Source: Chloroflexota bacterium (GTDB lineage: Bacteria > Chloroflexota > Anaerolineae > Aggregatilineales > Phototrophicaceae). From it: a stretch of DNA of 64,000 bases. Position numbers and translations under genes: made by a program. The stretch is from positions 1 to 64,000 of the forward strand of contig JAPOVL010000047.1 in the NCBI GenBank assembly GCA_026708115.1. The letters are read 5' to 3'. The notes below the pieces were generated by a model. It saw only the letters and a list, made by a program, of their open reading frames with translations, did not search any database and had not been told where the DNA came from. Positions 8,334-17,090 of this stretch are shown here, piece by piece; the first letter of the stretch is position 1, and each line of letters opens with the position of its first letter.

Positions 8334-9374
8334 TCACAACGTGAGCGACTTGCGTTTCAGCACACCGGTTTCCAGGAAGTCGCGCAGTTCCGATGTCCTG
8401 TCTTCAAGCAATTTGGGCGCGATCTCGCGCAGCGTCGGATGCCCGGCATTGGCCAGCAACCAGCGGCAAGAGGCAAGTTGACGCGCCGCTATGAATGCTT
8501 CCAAATGGGCGCGCATGCGCTCGTCCAGGCCCGTCTTGGACGTGTAGCCCGACCACATGGCCTCTTCAAGCTGACCATAATCATCGGGGCGCTCGCCTTT
8601 GAGCTGCCAAAGCAAAGGCGCAAGATCGTAGAGAAAATATCCCCAGCCACAATATTCGAAGTCCAGCGCAACCAGTTGGTGGTTACAGAGCAGGATATTC
8701 TTCGCCAGCAGATCGCCGTGGATGAGTCCAAATGCCTCCGGCCCGCGGTCAATCGTGGCCATCGCATTCCGAACGCGCTTTCCTACCTGTTCGAAGGTAT
8801 CGGCCTGCTCAGCAGTGAGCGTTATGATGGCATCCCGCGCCGCATATGGCGACTCTTGGCCAAACAAGCCTTCCCAATCCATTCTAGGACGCATGAAACC
8901 TGCCGACGGTTCAAACTGGCCCTGGCGGTGAAGCGCCCCCAGATAGAGGCCAACCGCGTGGACATCATCGGCGGACAGTTCTCTGGCCGGTTTGCTCTCG
9001 CCCTTGATGTATTCGAAGAGGCTGCAAAGGACGACATCCGGCGCTAGCCGCGCTGGCCTTAAGGATGCAAAAAAGACGTCTGCCGCGTCCGCTTGCAAAG
9101 GGATTGGCGCCGGCGCCAACAGCTCCGTATTCAGGCGCAAGTATTGCAGCCAAGTCAACTCGGATGACAGGTACTCGGCGCGGACCCGCCCCGGCAAATG
9201 CAAGCGCAAGACGTATGTCCCGCGGGACGCACTCACCATAAGGACCGCATTGCTGCTGTATCCCAGCCAGGATAAATGCGAAGTGCCCAGTCCCCACAAT
9301 TCAATGACATCGCAAGCCAATCCAAAGCAGAAGCGCTTCTGTTCATCCAACGTCCAGTTTGCGAAACCCGGCAT
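8334..9374 (-). CDS. Phosphotransferase (aminoglycoside phosphotransferase/choline kinase-like)
   Basis: The 346-residue protein carries the APH-family catalytic loop LIHGDLLAKNILL and the metal-binding segment ALDFEYCGWGYFLYDLA. It therefore probably transfers a phosphate from ATP to a hydroxyl group of a small molecule or protein. Resemblance to Ser/Thr protein kinase SrkA or homoserine kinase type II is possible. It is the first gene of a four-gene minus-strand run that includes two MFS transporters and an RraA-like aldolase. The ribosome binding site is weak. Confidence 0.85.
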   Translation of the reverse strand: MPGFANWTLDEQKRFCFGLACDVIELWGLGTSHLSWLGYSSNAVLMVSASRGTYVLRLHLPGRVRAEYLSSELTWLQYLRLNTELLAPAPIPLQADAADVFFASLRPARLAPDVVLCSLFEYIKGESKPARELSADDVHAVGLYLGALHRQGQFEPSAGFMRPRMDWEGLFGQESPYAARDAIITLTAEQADTFEQVGKRVRNAMATIDRGPEAFGLIHGDLLAKNILLCNHQLVALDFEYCGWGYFLYDLAPLLWQLKGERPDDYGQLEEAMWSGYTSKTGLDERMRAHLEAFIAARQLASCRWLLANAGHPTLREIAPKLLEDRTSELRDFLETGVLKRKSLTL

Positions 9375-9494
9375 GCATTCACCATGCGAAGACGAGGCGT
9401 CAGTAAGTTAGTTCACGGATACGATCAAGTGGCGCTTGAGCCAAACGAGACTAGCACGCGCCTAACAGGCTGTCAAACTACCATGTGTCGCGTG

Positions 9495-9522
9495 TTACTT
9501 TCAGGGAATCCGATGCTACAAT
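9495..9522 (+). promoter_or_regulatory. Possible promoter for lspA
   Basis: TACAAT at 9517-9522 is a good -10 box. TTACTT at 9495-9500, 16 bases upstream, is a weak -35. It lies about 30 bases before the lspA start. Confidence 0.3.
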
Positions 9523-9550
9523 AGCGGCATCCAGGTATCGTGGAGCACTT

Positions 9551-10081
9551 ATGCGCAAGTGGTTCATCTTGGTAGCGGCAGTCCTTCTTGCGGCCTCGGC
9601 CGACCAAGCCAGCAAGGGCTGGATAGTCGAGAATCTGGAGCTATACCAGACCGTCCAGCCGATTCCAGGGCTGGCGCCATTCTTCCAATTGACACGCAGT
9701 TCCAACACCGGAGCAGCCTTTGGCATCTTGCCCGCGGCGGGAAATGTTTTCCTTTTGCTGGCGTTGGTAATCATCGGGATCATGCTGTGGCATTTTCGCA
9801 GCGCCGCGCCGGGCGCGCTTTTTCTGCCGCTCGCTACCGGCATCGTTATCGGCGGCGCCATCGGCAATGTCATTGATCGACTGCAACACGGCCATGTCAT
9901 CGACTTCATCCACTATCAGATACCCGGCCTGGTATCAAATGTCAGCAACCTGGCGGATCACGCCATCGTCGGCGGCGTGCTGTTGATCATTGGCGAAAGT
10001 TTCTTGCGGGAGCGTAAACTGAACGCCTTGGCGGCCGCCGAAGCCGACAACGCCGACAGCAGAACCGACGGCTCAAAGTAA
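9551..10081 (+). CDS. lspA: Lipoprotein signal peptidase (signal peptidase II)
   Basis: The 176-residue inner-membrane aspartyl protease cleaves the signal peptide from diacylglyceryl-modified prolipoproteins. It has four hydrophobic segments, the NTGAAFGIL motif, Asp118 in GHVIDFI and Asp136 in VSNLADHAIVGG as the catalytic pair. I start at MRKWFILV, which has TGGAG 5 bases upstream; an ATG 66 bases earlier (9485) would precede the likely promoter's -10 box. Lgt, the preceding enzyme of the pathway, is encoded at 36.6 kb. Confidence 0.93.
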   Translation: MRKWFILVAAVLLAASADQASKGWIVENLELYQTVQPIPGLAPFFQLTRSSNTGAAFGILPAAGNVFLLLALVIIGIMLWHFRSAAPGALFLPLATGIVIGGAIGNVIDRLQHGHVIDFIHYQIPGLVSNVSNLADHAIVGGVLLIIGESFLRERKLNALAAAEADNADSRTDGSK

Positions 10082-10130
10082 GCGAAACCAGGTTGTCGCA
10101 GGCTGCCTTGCCGGTCGAGCGACGGCTTGG

Positions 10131-10655
10131 TCAAATGCGCTTTTCCAATTCGATTTCGTCGCGGATGGTGATCCCATCAAGCCCGGTAATAGGAATCTGC
10201 GGCTTGATACGGCGGGCATCGGCAATTGCATTACGATGGACGGTAACCAGTTCATAGCCGCGCTTTTGCCAGAATTTGAGGGCAGCCAGATTATCATTCG
10301 TCGTCACCAGCCAAAGTCGCTCGATACCAGCTTCTCGCGCCCAATTCTCGACTGCCTCGACGAGAGCCGTGCCAACGCCCATAGATTCTGAGAGGCTGTT
10401 GAGCGTGGTGATTTCGCACTCCCTGTCGCCAATATGAACTGTTATCAGACCAATTTTTTCGGCTACGGGGTCGTCGGGTTCTGCGTCATCTGCGGCGGGG
10501 GCCATGTTTCGTTCGGCCATGAATCCAGGCAAGAGATGACCGTAAACGGCTTTGCCGCGGGAGACAATCTGCGTGGTACCCCAGCGTTCATCAAGAAAAT
10601 GCGCTACCCACTCTCGGTCGGAGCGTTCCAGGGGACGGATGGTAAAATCGGTCAT
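10131..10655 (-). CDS. GNAT family N-acetyltransferase
   Basis: The 174-residue protein starts at MTDFTIRPLERSDREWV, with AAGGA 9 bases upstream. It has the GNAT core: SLSESMGVGTALVEAVENWA as motif A and LVTTNDNLAALKFWQKRGYE as the C-terminal motif. The substrate is unknown. A longer reading from 10694 would add 13 residues without a ribosome binding site. It converges on lspA. Confidence 0.85.
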   Translation of the reverse strand: MTDFTIRPLERSDREWVAHFLDERWGTTQIVSRGKAVYGHLLPGFMAERNMAPAADDAEPDDPVAEKIGLITVHIGDRECEITTLNSLSESMGVGTALVEAVENWAREAGIERLWLVTTNDNLAALKFWQKRGYELVTVHRNAIADARRIKPQIPITGLDGITIRDEIELEKRI

Positions 10656-10766
10656 CGCCGAGTCCTTGGTACTTTCCTTCGAACTTGTCACCAATTATAA
10701 CCGTATCCGACAAACTTGAAAAACGCCGCCCCAGCGCGCGGCCGCGGCGCGGTCATATTCCGCCCT

Positions 10767-10786
10767 AGCCCGCCTCCACGCGGGCT
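10767..10786. other. Perfect intergenic hairpin
   Basis: AGCCCGC and GCGGGCT pair perfectly around a 6-base loop, 70 bases beyond the stop of the EamA gene. There is no T-run on either side, so it is at best a weak or factor-assisted terminator. Confidence 0.35.
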
Positions 10787-10855
10787 GCCACTATGACGCT
10801 ACTTTCTCAAAGGAGCGTATTTCTTCTGTCGGTCGAAGGAAGCCGGGATTCTTAG

Positions 10856-11758
10856 TCAGGCAGCGAACAGCAGGGCAACGCCGGCGATGGCGATCATGGT
10901 GCCGATGACAGCGCGCAGGGTGATCTTGTCGCCAAACACTGCGTAGCCGATCGGAATCAGCAAAATCGGCGTCGTGCCGGTCAAGGTCGAGGAAATGCCG
11001 ACGCTGGTGTACTGAAGCGATATCAAGATCAAGGTCGTTCCGATGACCGGACCTACTAAAGAGGCGAATGTCAAAACGAGCAGCGCCCGAGGCTCGGCCC
11101 AGATCAGATGCAAGTTTTCCCGCAGTTTGCCGCGCGCAATGATGACCAGCCACAGAATGACCAATCCCACCAGGGTGCGAATCACGCTTGCGCTCATGGC
11201 GTGGAATCCGCCGGCAACGCCTTCCGACATCAAAGCAAATGAAGCGCCTTGACCGAGCGCAGATCCAACTGCAAGCGCCAAGCCGCGACTGTAATTCGCG
11301 TTTTTCATGTGCAGGTCTCGTCCCGCATCGCCGGATACTACCCAGCCAATGCCGGCAACCACCACGACAATGCCAAGTACAGCGATAGACGACAAACCCT
11401 GTCCTAGAAACACCCAGGCCAACAATGCCGCGACGATCGGCGTGATCGAGCCGATCAGCATGGCGAGACGCGGTCCAATATATTGAAATGAACGCAAGAG
11501 CATGACGGAGGAAACGACATAGCCGGACAGACTCGAAGCGCCAAGCAAGATCCAGCGTTCGAGCGACGCCGTACTGGGAAAGGCCTCGCCGAGCAGCGCA
11601 TGGTGCATCAGAACCAGAAAGACGAGCGAAATCTGAAGACTGAGCGCCATCGATACAGTCGCGCCGAATTTGCGGCCAGCCAGCGTAAAGGTGGTCGAGG
11701 CCAGCGCAAAGCTAAAGGCCGCGCCGAGGGCGGACAGTTCGCCTATGTAGGTTTCCAA
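10856..11758 (-). CDS. EamA/DMT family transporter
   Basis: The 300-residue protein has about ten transmembrane helices arranged as two EamA repeats (roughly 5-142 and 155-299), each ending in a PI-AALLAWVFLGQ or PILLIPIGYAVFGDK motif. Drug/metabolite transporters of this type export amino acids, nucleosides or similar compounds; the substrate cannot be read from sequence. It stands alone between an acetyltransferase and a secreted amylase. Confidence 0.9.
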   Translation of the reverse strand: METYIGELSALGAAFSFALASTTFTLAGRKFGATVSMALSLQISLVFLVLMHHALLGEAFPSTASLERWILLGASSLSGYVVSSVMLLRSFQYIGPRLAMLIGSITPIVAALLAWVFLGQGLSSIAVLGIVVVVAGIGWVVSGDAGRDLHMKNANYSRGLALAVGSALGQGASFALMSEGVAGGFHAMSASVIRTLVGLVILWLVIIARGKLRENLHLIWAEPRALLVLTFASLVGPVIGTTLILISLQYTSVGISSTLTGTTPILLIPIGYAVFGDKITLRAVIGTMIAIAGVALLFAA

Positions 11759-11889
11759 ATCAGCATACCCGCGCCCGCTTTGCGATAGCCAGCAATTCTA
11801 TGAGGATGTGCGTTCACTTGCAATGCCGCGCATGATTCGTGCCGGCCAGCAACTGGGGACCGCTCGCTAAGTTCCGCAGGAACAGCGTA

Positions 11890-13575
11890 TCAGAATTCGA
11901 TAATGATCATGCTCTGCGGCGCGAGTTGATGCAGCGGTTGATAGCCGTCGAAGCCGCCCCCGGTGTTGATCCGCGGTGAGGCAATGGCGCCGGAGCCATA
12001 GACCAGGCTTGCGTTTCCCAAGGACAAATCGGACTCGTCCAGCGAGAGCGAGAAGTCAATCGCGGCTGCATCATCAAGATTGATCACCACCAGCAGTGTT
12101 TGCTCCTCATCATGGCGCAGAAAGGCATAGACGCCACGCTGCGAACTGTCGACGGCCGTAAGCTCGCCGCGCCGCAAAGCAGAATGCGCATTGCGCAGGT
12201 GGATCAACTGTCGGTAGTGGCTGAGCAGCGAATCAGGATCAGCGGTTTGGCCAGCGATGTTGGCGTATGACAGGTTTTGCGCGTCTTGCAACGGTTGCCA
12301 CAGGTCTTCGCCATCGCTGAAGCCGGCCGATGTGCTGTTCTCCCATTGCATCGGGCTGCGGATGCGCTCATCCGGTTTGCTGCCCGCCATCGCAATCTCT
12401 TCGCCATAATAAAGGAAGGGGACGCCGGGGCCCGTCAAGAGAAGTGAAGCAGCCACCTTGTTCCTGCCGACATCTTGCAGCAGCCGGTTGATCAGCCGGT
12501 CTTGATCATGATTGGTGAGGAAGGTAGCGAATTGGTTGCGCGGATAATCGCGCATGGCATTGCGATGGGCGCGCCCGATGTTGCGATTTGAACCGCTCTG
12601 AGCAGCGCTAATCATTTCCTCCGACAGTTTGAAATCGAAGCCAATATCAATAGCGCGCTCTGCAACGTAGCGCGAGACAATAAACGAAGGGCCGTTGAAA
12701 ATCTCGCCGACGGTGAAACTGTTGGATTTGACTGACTCCAGATGGGCTTCATAGTCACTCAGCCATTGGCGGCTTTCGGGGGTATTTTCTTGCCTTTCGC
12801 CGACTTCAATGAGGTGCTTGATCGCATCCAGGCGGAAACCATCCACGCCGATTTCTCGCAGCCAAAAGGTCGCGATATCGTACATTTCCCGCGTGACGGC
12901 CGGATTCAAATAATTGAGATCGGGCATGCCATCCCAGAAGACGCCATAGTAATAGCGTCCCCCGGCGCGATGCCAGGCGATCGCGCCCCAGGGACCAGCA
13001 TATCCGGGATCTTCATCGGCCCAGATATACCAGTCGTCGTAGGCTTCCTCGCCGAGGCGCGAAGCGACAAACCAGGGATGCCGGCTCGATGAATGATTGA
13101 CGACCATGTCGACAATGACGGCGATGCCCCGCTCATGGGCCACTTCGATCAAGCGCTTCAGGTCGTCAATCGTCCCGTAGTCTGGCTCAACAGCATAATA
13201 GTCAGTGACGTCATAGCCGTGATAACTATGGGCTTCGGCAGGCGGCATGAGCCAAATGCCGGTGACGCCCAGGTCATTGCTGGTGGCGGGATCGCCGTCA
13301 TTGAGGTAATCCACCCGCTCGATTATGCCCTGCAGGTCGCCGATGCCATCGCCGTCGCTATCGCGAAAACTGCGTATGAATATCTCGTAAAACACGCGGT
13401 CGTTCCACCACATGGGCGAAAGCGCGGCGTCGGATTGCGCCAGCGACGCGCCAAGCCGCTTACTCGAAAGCAGAAGGAGAGCGAAGAATGCGAAAAGAGC
13501 GATTTGGACCGCGGTCTTGCGCAAGCCCGGTCTGCGCGAAGCGATCGCAGTATTCTTGTCGAATATGTTTTGCAA
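11890..13575 (-). CDS. Secreted GH13 alpha-amylase family glycosidase
   Basis: The 561-residue protein has an N-terminal hydrophobic segment (about 22-37), then a glycoside hydrolase family 13 barrel. Conserved motifs are DMVVNHSS, GFRLDAIKHL with nucleophile Asp230, VGEIF with acid/base Glu271, and FLTNHDQDR with transition-state Asp337. A C-terminal all-beta domain follows. The overall plan resembles alpha-amylases and oligo-1,6-glucosidases acting on exogenous alpha-glucans. The hydrophobic N-terminus may be a signal peptide (cut near SLAQS) or a membrane anchor. Confidence 0.9.
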   Translation of the reverse strand: MQNIFDKNTAIASRRPGLRKTAVQIALFAFFALLLLSSKRLGASLAQSDAALSPMWWNDRVFYEIFIRSFRDSDGDGIGDLQGIIERVDYLNDGDPATSNDLGVTGIWLMPPAEAHSYHGYDVTDYYAVEPDYGTIDDLKRLIEVAHERGIAVIVDMVVNHSSSRHPWFVASRLGEEAYDDWYIWADEDPGYAGPWGAIAWHRAGGRYYYGVFWDGMPDLNYLNPAVTREMYDIATFWLREIGVDGFRLDAIKHLIEVGERQENTPESRQWLSDYEAHLESVKSNSFTVGEIFNGPSFIVSRYVAERAIDIGFDFKLSEEMISAAQSGSNRNIGRAHRNAMRDYPRNQFATFLTNHDQDRLINRLLQDVGRNKVAASLLLTGPGVPFLYYGEEIAMAGSKPDERIRSPMQWENSTSAGFSDGEDLWQPLQDAQNLSYANIAGQTADPDSLLSHYRQLIHLRNAHSALRRGELTAVDSSQRGVYAFLRHDEEQTLLVVINLDDAAAIDFSLSLDESDLSLGNASLVYGSGAIASPRINTGGGFDGYQPLHQLAPQSMIIIEF

Positions 13576-13651
13576 TTGAAAATCGGCCTCGTTTATCTAG
13601 TAATTTATGGCTGACACGTTCGGGATTCAGTCTGGTTAAAGTAGCCCGAAA

Positions 13652-14182
13652 CTAGACGCGGGTCCTGTCTTCGTCGGCGAGCTTCGCGAATTCGCGCATC
13701 CAGGCATGGCATTGCTTTTCGCGCTTGTCATCCGCTGCAGCAAACTCTTGCTGCGCCTTTTGCATCCAGTGGAGGGCGCGTTCATTATCGCCTTGCCGGT
13801 GCCGAACAAGCGACAGATAGTACATCGTTTCCGGTCGGCCGGGCTGAGCGGCCATGGCGTTCAGGAAGTAGCCCGCAGCAGTTTCCCAATCCTTGTCCTT
13901 ATACGCCAGCACACCAAGTCCGTAGTTGGCCAGCATCTCGTAGGGATTGATGGTTATCGTTCGCTCAAAACCTTCGCGAGCGGGCGAGGCGTCGCCACGT
14001 TCGAGTTGAAACCAAGCGAGGGTCGCGTGATATTCGGCGTGGCTGGGATGCCGCGCAATCGCGCTTTCGATTTGGGCAAGCGCTTCCTTAAGGTCTTTCC
14101 GCCGATAGGCCGCCAGCGCCCCCAAATAGGCCTCATCGGCCTCAAACCGGGACGCCCCAAGACGTTGCGCAAGCTTGAACAT
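13652..14182 (-). CDS. Tetratricopeptide repeat protein
   Basis: The 176-residue protein consists of three to four TPR units between about residues 18 and 145, with typical W/L, G/A and P spacing (for example AEYHATLAWFQLERGDASPA and LANYGLGVLAYKDKDWETAA). There is no signal peptide. TPRs mediate protein-protein contacts, so no enzymatic role is implied. It lies 39 bases downstream of the RDD membrane protein and is probably in the same transcript. Confidence 0.85.
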   Translation of the reverse strand: MFKLAQRLGASRFEADEAYLGALAAYRRKDLKEALAQIESAIARHPSHAEYHATLAWFQLERGDASPAREGFERTITINPYEMLANYGLGVLAYKDKDWETAAGYFLNAMAAQPGRPETMYYLSLVRHRQGDNERALHWMQKAQQEFAAADDKREKQCHAWMREFAKLADEDRTRV

Positions 14183-14221
14183 CTGTATATTTGTCAGGTA
14201 AATCGTCCGCGGAATCGCCGA

Positions 14222-14695
14222 TTAGGCGAGGATATCCACGGTTTTGCGCCGTCGGCGGCAGCGGACTACATAGGTGCGCGCGATTTTATCGTGCCAAGAC
14301 TGATTGTTTTTGTCGAAGAGGGCCCAAATGAAGCCTAGCCCGAAGAGCACACTGCTGACATGGTAGCCGATGGCGCGGATGACGGCGTCCACGTCGTTGA
14401 TTTCGCTACCATCTGCCTTGATGACGCGGATACCAAGCGCAAACTTGCCCGGGGTCTGGCCGTCGCGCCGCGTCCAGAAGTACCAGTGATATGCAATAGG
14501 CACGGCTAGCAGCACGAATTGCAGCAGCTGTTTGGGGATCTGGTGACCCGGCGAGGACATGATCAAGGCTGCAATTGAAAGCGGGAGAACCAGGAGAAAA
14601 CTGTCGATCACGTTGGCGGCAAAACGATCGACCAAGCCCGCCAATTCGTAGACGCGACTGGCATCGCCACTATCGTTTTTGGGCTTTTCATCCAT
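14222..14695 (-). CDS. RDD family membrane protein
   Basis: The 157-residue protein shows the RDD family layout: an N-terminal LAGLVDRFAANVIDSF segment containing the R and D residues, two hydrophobic segments, then WTRRDGQTPGKFALGIRV and a final hydrophobic stretch. The function of RDD proteins is poorly defined; some act as ion antiporters. AAAGGAG precedes the ATG. It is the upstream partner of the TPR gene. Confidence 0.87.
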   Translation of the reverse strand: MDEKPKNDSGDASRVYELAGLVDRFAANVIDSFLLVLPLSIAALIMSSPGHQIPKQLLQFVLLAVPIAYHWYFWTRRDGQTPGKFALGIRVIKADGSEINDVDAVIRAIGYHVSSVLFGLGFIWALFDKNNQSWHDKIARTYVVRCRRRRKTVDILA

Positions 14696-14828
14696 TTGTT
14701 GCTCCTTTAATTCTCAGTAGCGCCGCGGGATGCGCCGCGCTTGAACCGGCACACACAAACAACCGATATATTCTACTATACGGCAGATTGTCGACGAAGT
14801 TGTAATCGGAGGGTAAATTCGGCGTGAA

Positions 14829-14918
14829 CTGTTTACGTAAACTGCGTCGCTCATGCGACAAGAAGACTTACTATTTTGCGTGAGCGCGGCAGAACGTTTC
14901 GCTGCCGCCGAGCAGCTC
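14829..14918 (-). repeat. Repeat family A, copy A1
   Basis: Read on the minus strand this copy runs GCTCGGCGGCAGCGAAACG, then GCCGCGCTCACGCAAAATAG, then the GTCGC-ATGA-GCGAC hairpin and GTTTACGTAAACAG. It fills most of the 272-base gap between the RDD and MBL genes. Confidence 0.75.
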
Positions 14919-14967
14919 TATGTGAACGCTCATTTTTCCGTTGATGTGCGCTGATGACCAGCGCAAG

Positions 14968-15993
14968 TCAATCGTGCAGGGAATAAAGGATCGCTGGATT
15001 GTCTTCGGCCTCGAATTCTTTCAAGTTGGCGATCGTCAAGTGACCGTGCTGGTATAAGTACTCAATATGGGCGCCGGCTTCTTCGATCGCCAGCAGCACA
15101 TGGTAGCCCTCCACCTCGGGATACATCGCGCGCGATATGGCGCTAATGGTCATCGGTTTGCCATGGTCGCGCATGATCTTGCGAATGCGATCCAGCTTGC
15201 GGTTGTGGCTGGCGCGGATGGCGTGGATACGACCATAGAGATCGTGGATGGGATCTTCGTGCCCGCCGAGCGCCAATCCGATTCCCTCGAAGCGCAGCAG
15301 CTTGCGCAAGGAATCAGCATAATGATCGAGTCCCATATAGTGCGTAATGCTTTCGGGCGATTGGTGAGGCGTGGTACGCGACAGAACATGGTCGGCGCTT
15401 AGCAGCACATCCCCCAAGCGAATGCAAACCTGGCCTGGGCAATGACCCGGCGTATGAATAAATTCCATCCCGTCAATCACAAGCTCGTCCACGATGTTGA
15501 AATCGACATCAATGGATGTGACGTGTTTCTTGGCGAAGCCGTACATTTCGAACAGCGTATCGCGCAATGCGGGTGCGATGCCGGCGCGCTCGAAGTAAAT
15601 GCCCAGCGCCTTTGTGGCCACGATCACGCGCTCTTCGTAATTGGTCAGCACCCGACGATCAAGCTCGTGAACGCCGACGCTGGCGCCCGTCTGTTCCTTG
15701 ACAAAGGCCAGACCGCCAAAGTGGTCGATATGTCCATGCGTGATGATGATCCGCTGGATATCCTGCAAGCTGAACTTGCGGCCAAAACGCTCGCCGATGC
15801 CAGCGAAACCGGCGAGCAAATCGTCATTGCTCGTGCCCATACCCGAGCCGCAATCGACAAGCGTCAACTCGCCTGCGCCCTCAAGAATATAGGCATGGCC
15901 GACGAAACCGTTGGGGAATAGCTGCATCGAAAAGCGGAAGATATCGACGCCCGTACTGCTCTTAAAATGTTCGACCGGCGGCAAGTGGTTCAT
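14968..15993 (-). CDS. MBL fold metallo-hydrolase with C-terminal winged-helix region
   Basis: The 341-residue protein has the metallo-beta-lactamase motif THGHIDHFGG with His86, His88, Asp90 and His91, a second metal histidine in HTPGHCPGQV, and a third in GGHEDPI. This matches the glyoxalase II-like/LACTB2-like branch, where the last 70-80 residues form a small helical winged domain. It likely hydrolyses a thioester or phosphoester; the exact substrate is unknown. Family A repeat A1 lies just beyond its stop. Confidence 0.87.
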   Translation of the reverse strand: MNHLPPVEHFKSSTGVDIFRFSMQLFPNGFVGHAYILEGAGELTLVDCGSGMGTSNDDLLAGFAGIGERFGRKFSLQDIQRIIITHGHIDHFGGLAFVKEQTGASVGVHELDRRVLTNYEERVIVATKALGIYFERAGIAPALRDTLFEMYGFAKKHVTSIDVDFNIVDELVIDGMEFIHTPGHCPGQVCIRLGDVLLSADHVLSRTTPHQSPESITHYMGLDHYADSLRKLLRFEGIGLALGGHEDPIHDLYGRIHAIRASHNRKLDRIRKIMRDHGKPMTISAISRAMYPEVEGYHVLLAIEEAGAHIEYLYQHGHLTIANLKEFEAEDNPAILYSLHD

Positions 15994-16063
15994 GTGGCAA
16001 TGTGCTCATTGGCTCATGTATCTGAAAGCGGAATACAAAATGAACGGCAAGGCGCCTACGATG

Positions 16064-17041
16064 TCATTGTATCAGAATCTGCGGGCTGTCGGCAGCCAGG
16101 CTATAGATTATGAAAGCAATATAGGCGCCCAGAAAGACCGCCGACTGACGTCTGCCGAACTCCTGATGGCGAACAAAGGGGATAAGCAAGACGGCAAAGG
16201 CGATCATTACTATGAACTCGAACTGAACTTCGGCGCGGCTGACAGCGATCGGTCGCAGTAGCGATGTCACGCCAAGGATCAGCAGGAGGTTGGCAATGTT
16301 CGAGCCGACTACGTTTCCAATCGCGAGATCGGTTTGTTTGTGAAAGGCTGCGGACAGCGATGCCGCCAGTTCTGGCAGCGACGTGCCGAAGGCGACCAAA
16401 GTGATGGCGATGACCAACTCGCTTACGCCGACCAGGCGGGCGATATTCACCGCGCCTTCAACCATCAGGCGCGAAGCGATCACCAGCGCGGCAATGCCAA
16501 GCACCAGAAAGAGGAATTCTTTTGGCCTGGCCAGTTTGGGCGTGATCTGTCCGTCGTCGACATCCGCCAGCAGATGATCGCTCGCGTCTTGCTCCTTTTT
16601 CGCCAGAAAATAGAACATGGTGTTGAAGCCGGCAAAGGAAAAGAGCAGAAGCAAACCGTCGACCTGTCCAATCTGTCCGTCCAGCGTCAAGATATAAGTG
16701 AATACGGTAAACAAGATCATGATGGGGATTTCGCGGCGCAATAGCACCGCTTTGACGCTCAGCGGGGCGATCAAGCCCGTGGCGCCCAGAATCAAGCCGA
16801 TATTAGCGATATTCGAACCAAGTACATTGCCGATAGCCAGGTCGCTCTTGCCAGCTAATGCCGCTTGGACGCTGACAAGCAACTCCGGCATTGATGTGCC
16901 AATCGCGACAAAGGTCAGCGCGATGATCAGTATCGAAACCCCAAAGGACATCGCCAGATTGGAGGCGCCACGCACTAGCCAGTTGCCGCCGTAGAAAAGT
17001 CCCACGAGGCCGGCCAGAAGCAAAAGAAGATTCTCCAACAT
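16064..17041 (-). CDS. Calcium/sodium antiporter (CaCA family, YrbG-like)
   Basis: The 325-residue membrane protein has about ten transmembrane helices and the two alpha-repeats of cation/Ca exchangers: GTSMPELLVSVQAAL plus DLAIGNVLGSNIANIG in the first half, and GTSLPELAASLSAAF plus DLAIGNVVGSNIANLL in the second. A central acidic cytosolic loop (about 150-170) links the halves. The family exchanges Ca2+ against Na+ across the inner membrane. Confidence 0.92.
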   Translation of the reverse strand: MLENLLLLLAGLVGLFYGGNWLVRGASNLAMSFGVSILIIALTFVAIGTSMPELLVSVQAALAGKSDLAIGNVLGSNIANIGLILGATGLIAPLSVKAVLLRREIPIMILFTVFTYILTLDGQIGQVDGLLLLFSFAGFNTMFYFLAKKEQDASDHLLADVDDGQITPKLARPKEFLFLVLGIAALVIASRLMVEGAVNIARLVGVSELVIAITLVAFGTSLPELAASLSAAFHKQTDLAIGNVVGSNIANLLLILGVTSLLRPIAVSRAEVQFEFIVMIAFAVLLIPFVRHQEFGRRQSAVFLGAYIAFIIYSLAADSPQILIQ

Positions 17042-17090
17042 GAGCCTAGGATCCCATATTCAAACGTATTTGGCGGGAAGGCGCGCGCGC

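Noticed and set aside
8283..9047. A 254-codon plus-strand frame opposite the phosphotransferase
   Set aside because: The HGD and DFE motifs of the phosphotransferase on the minus strand are decisive.
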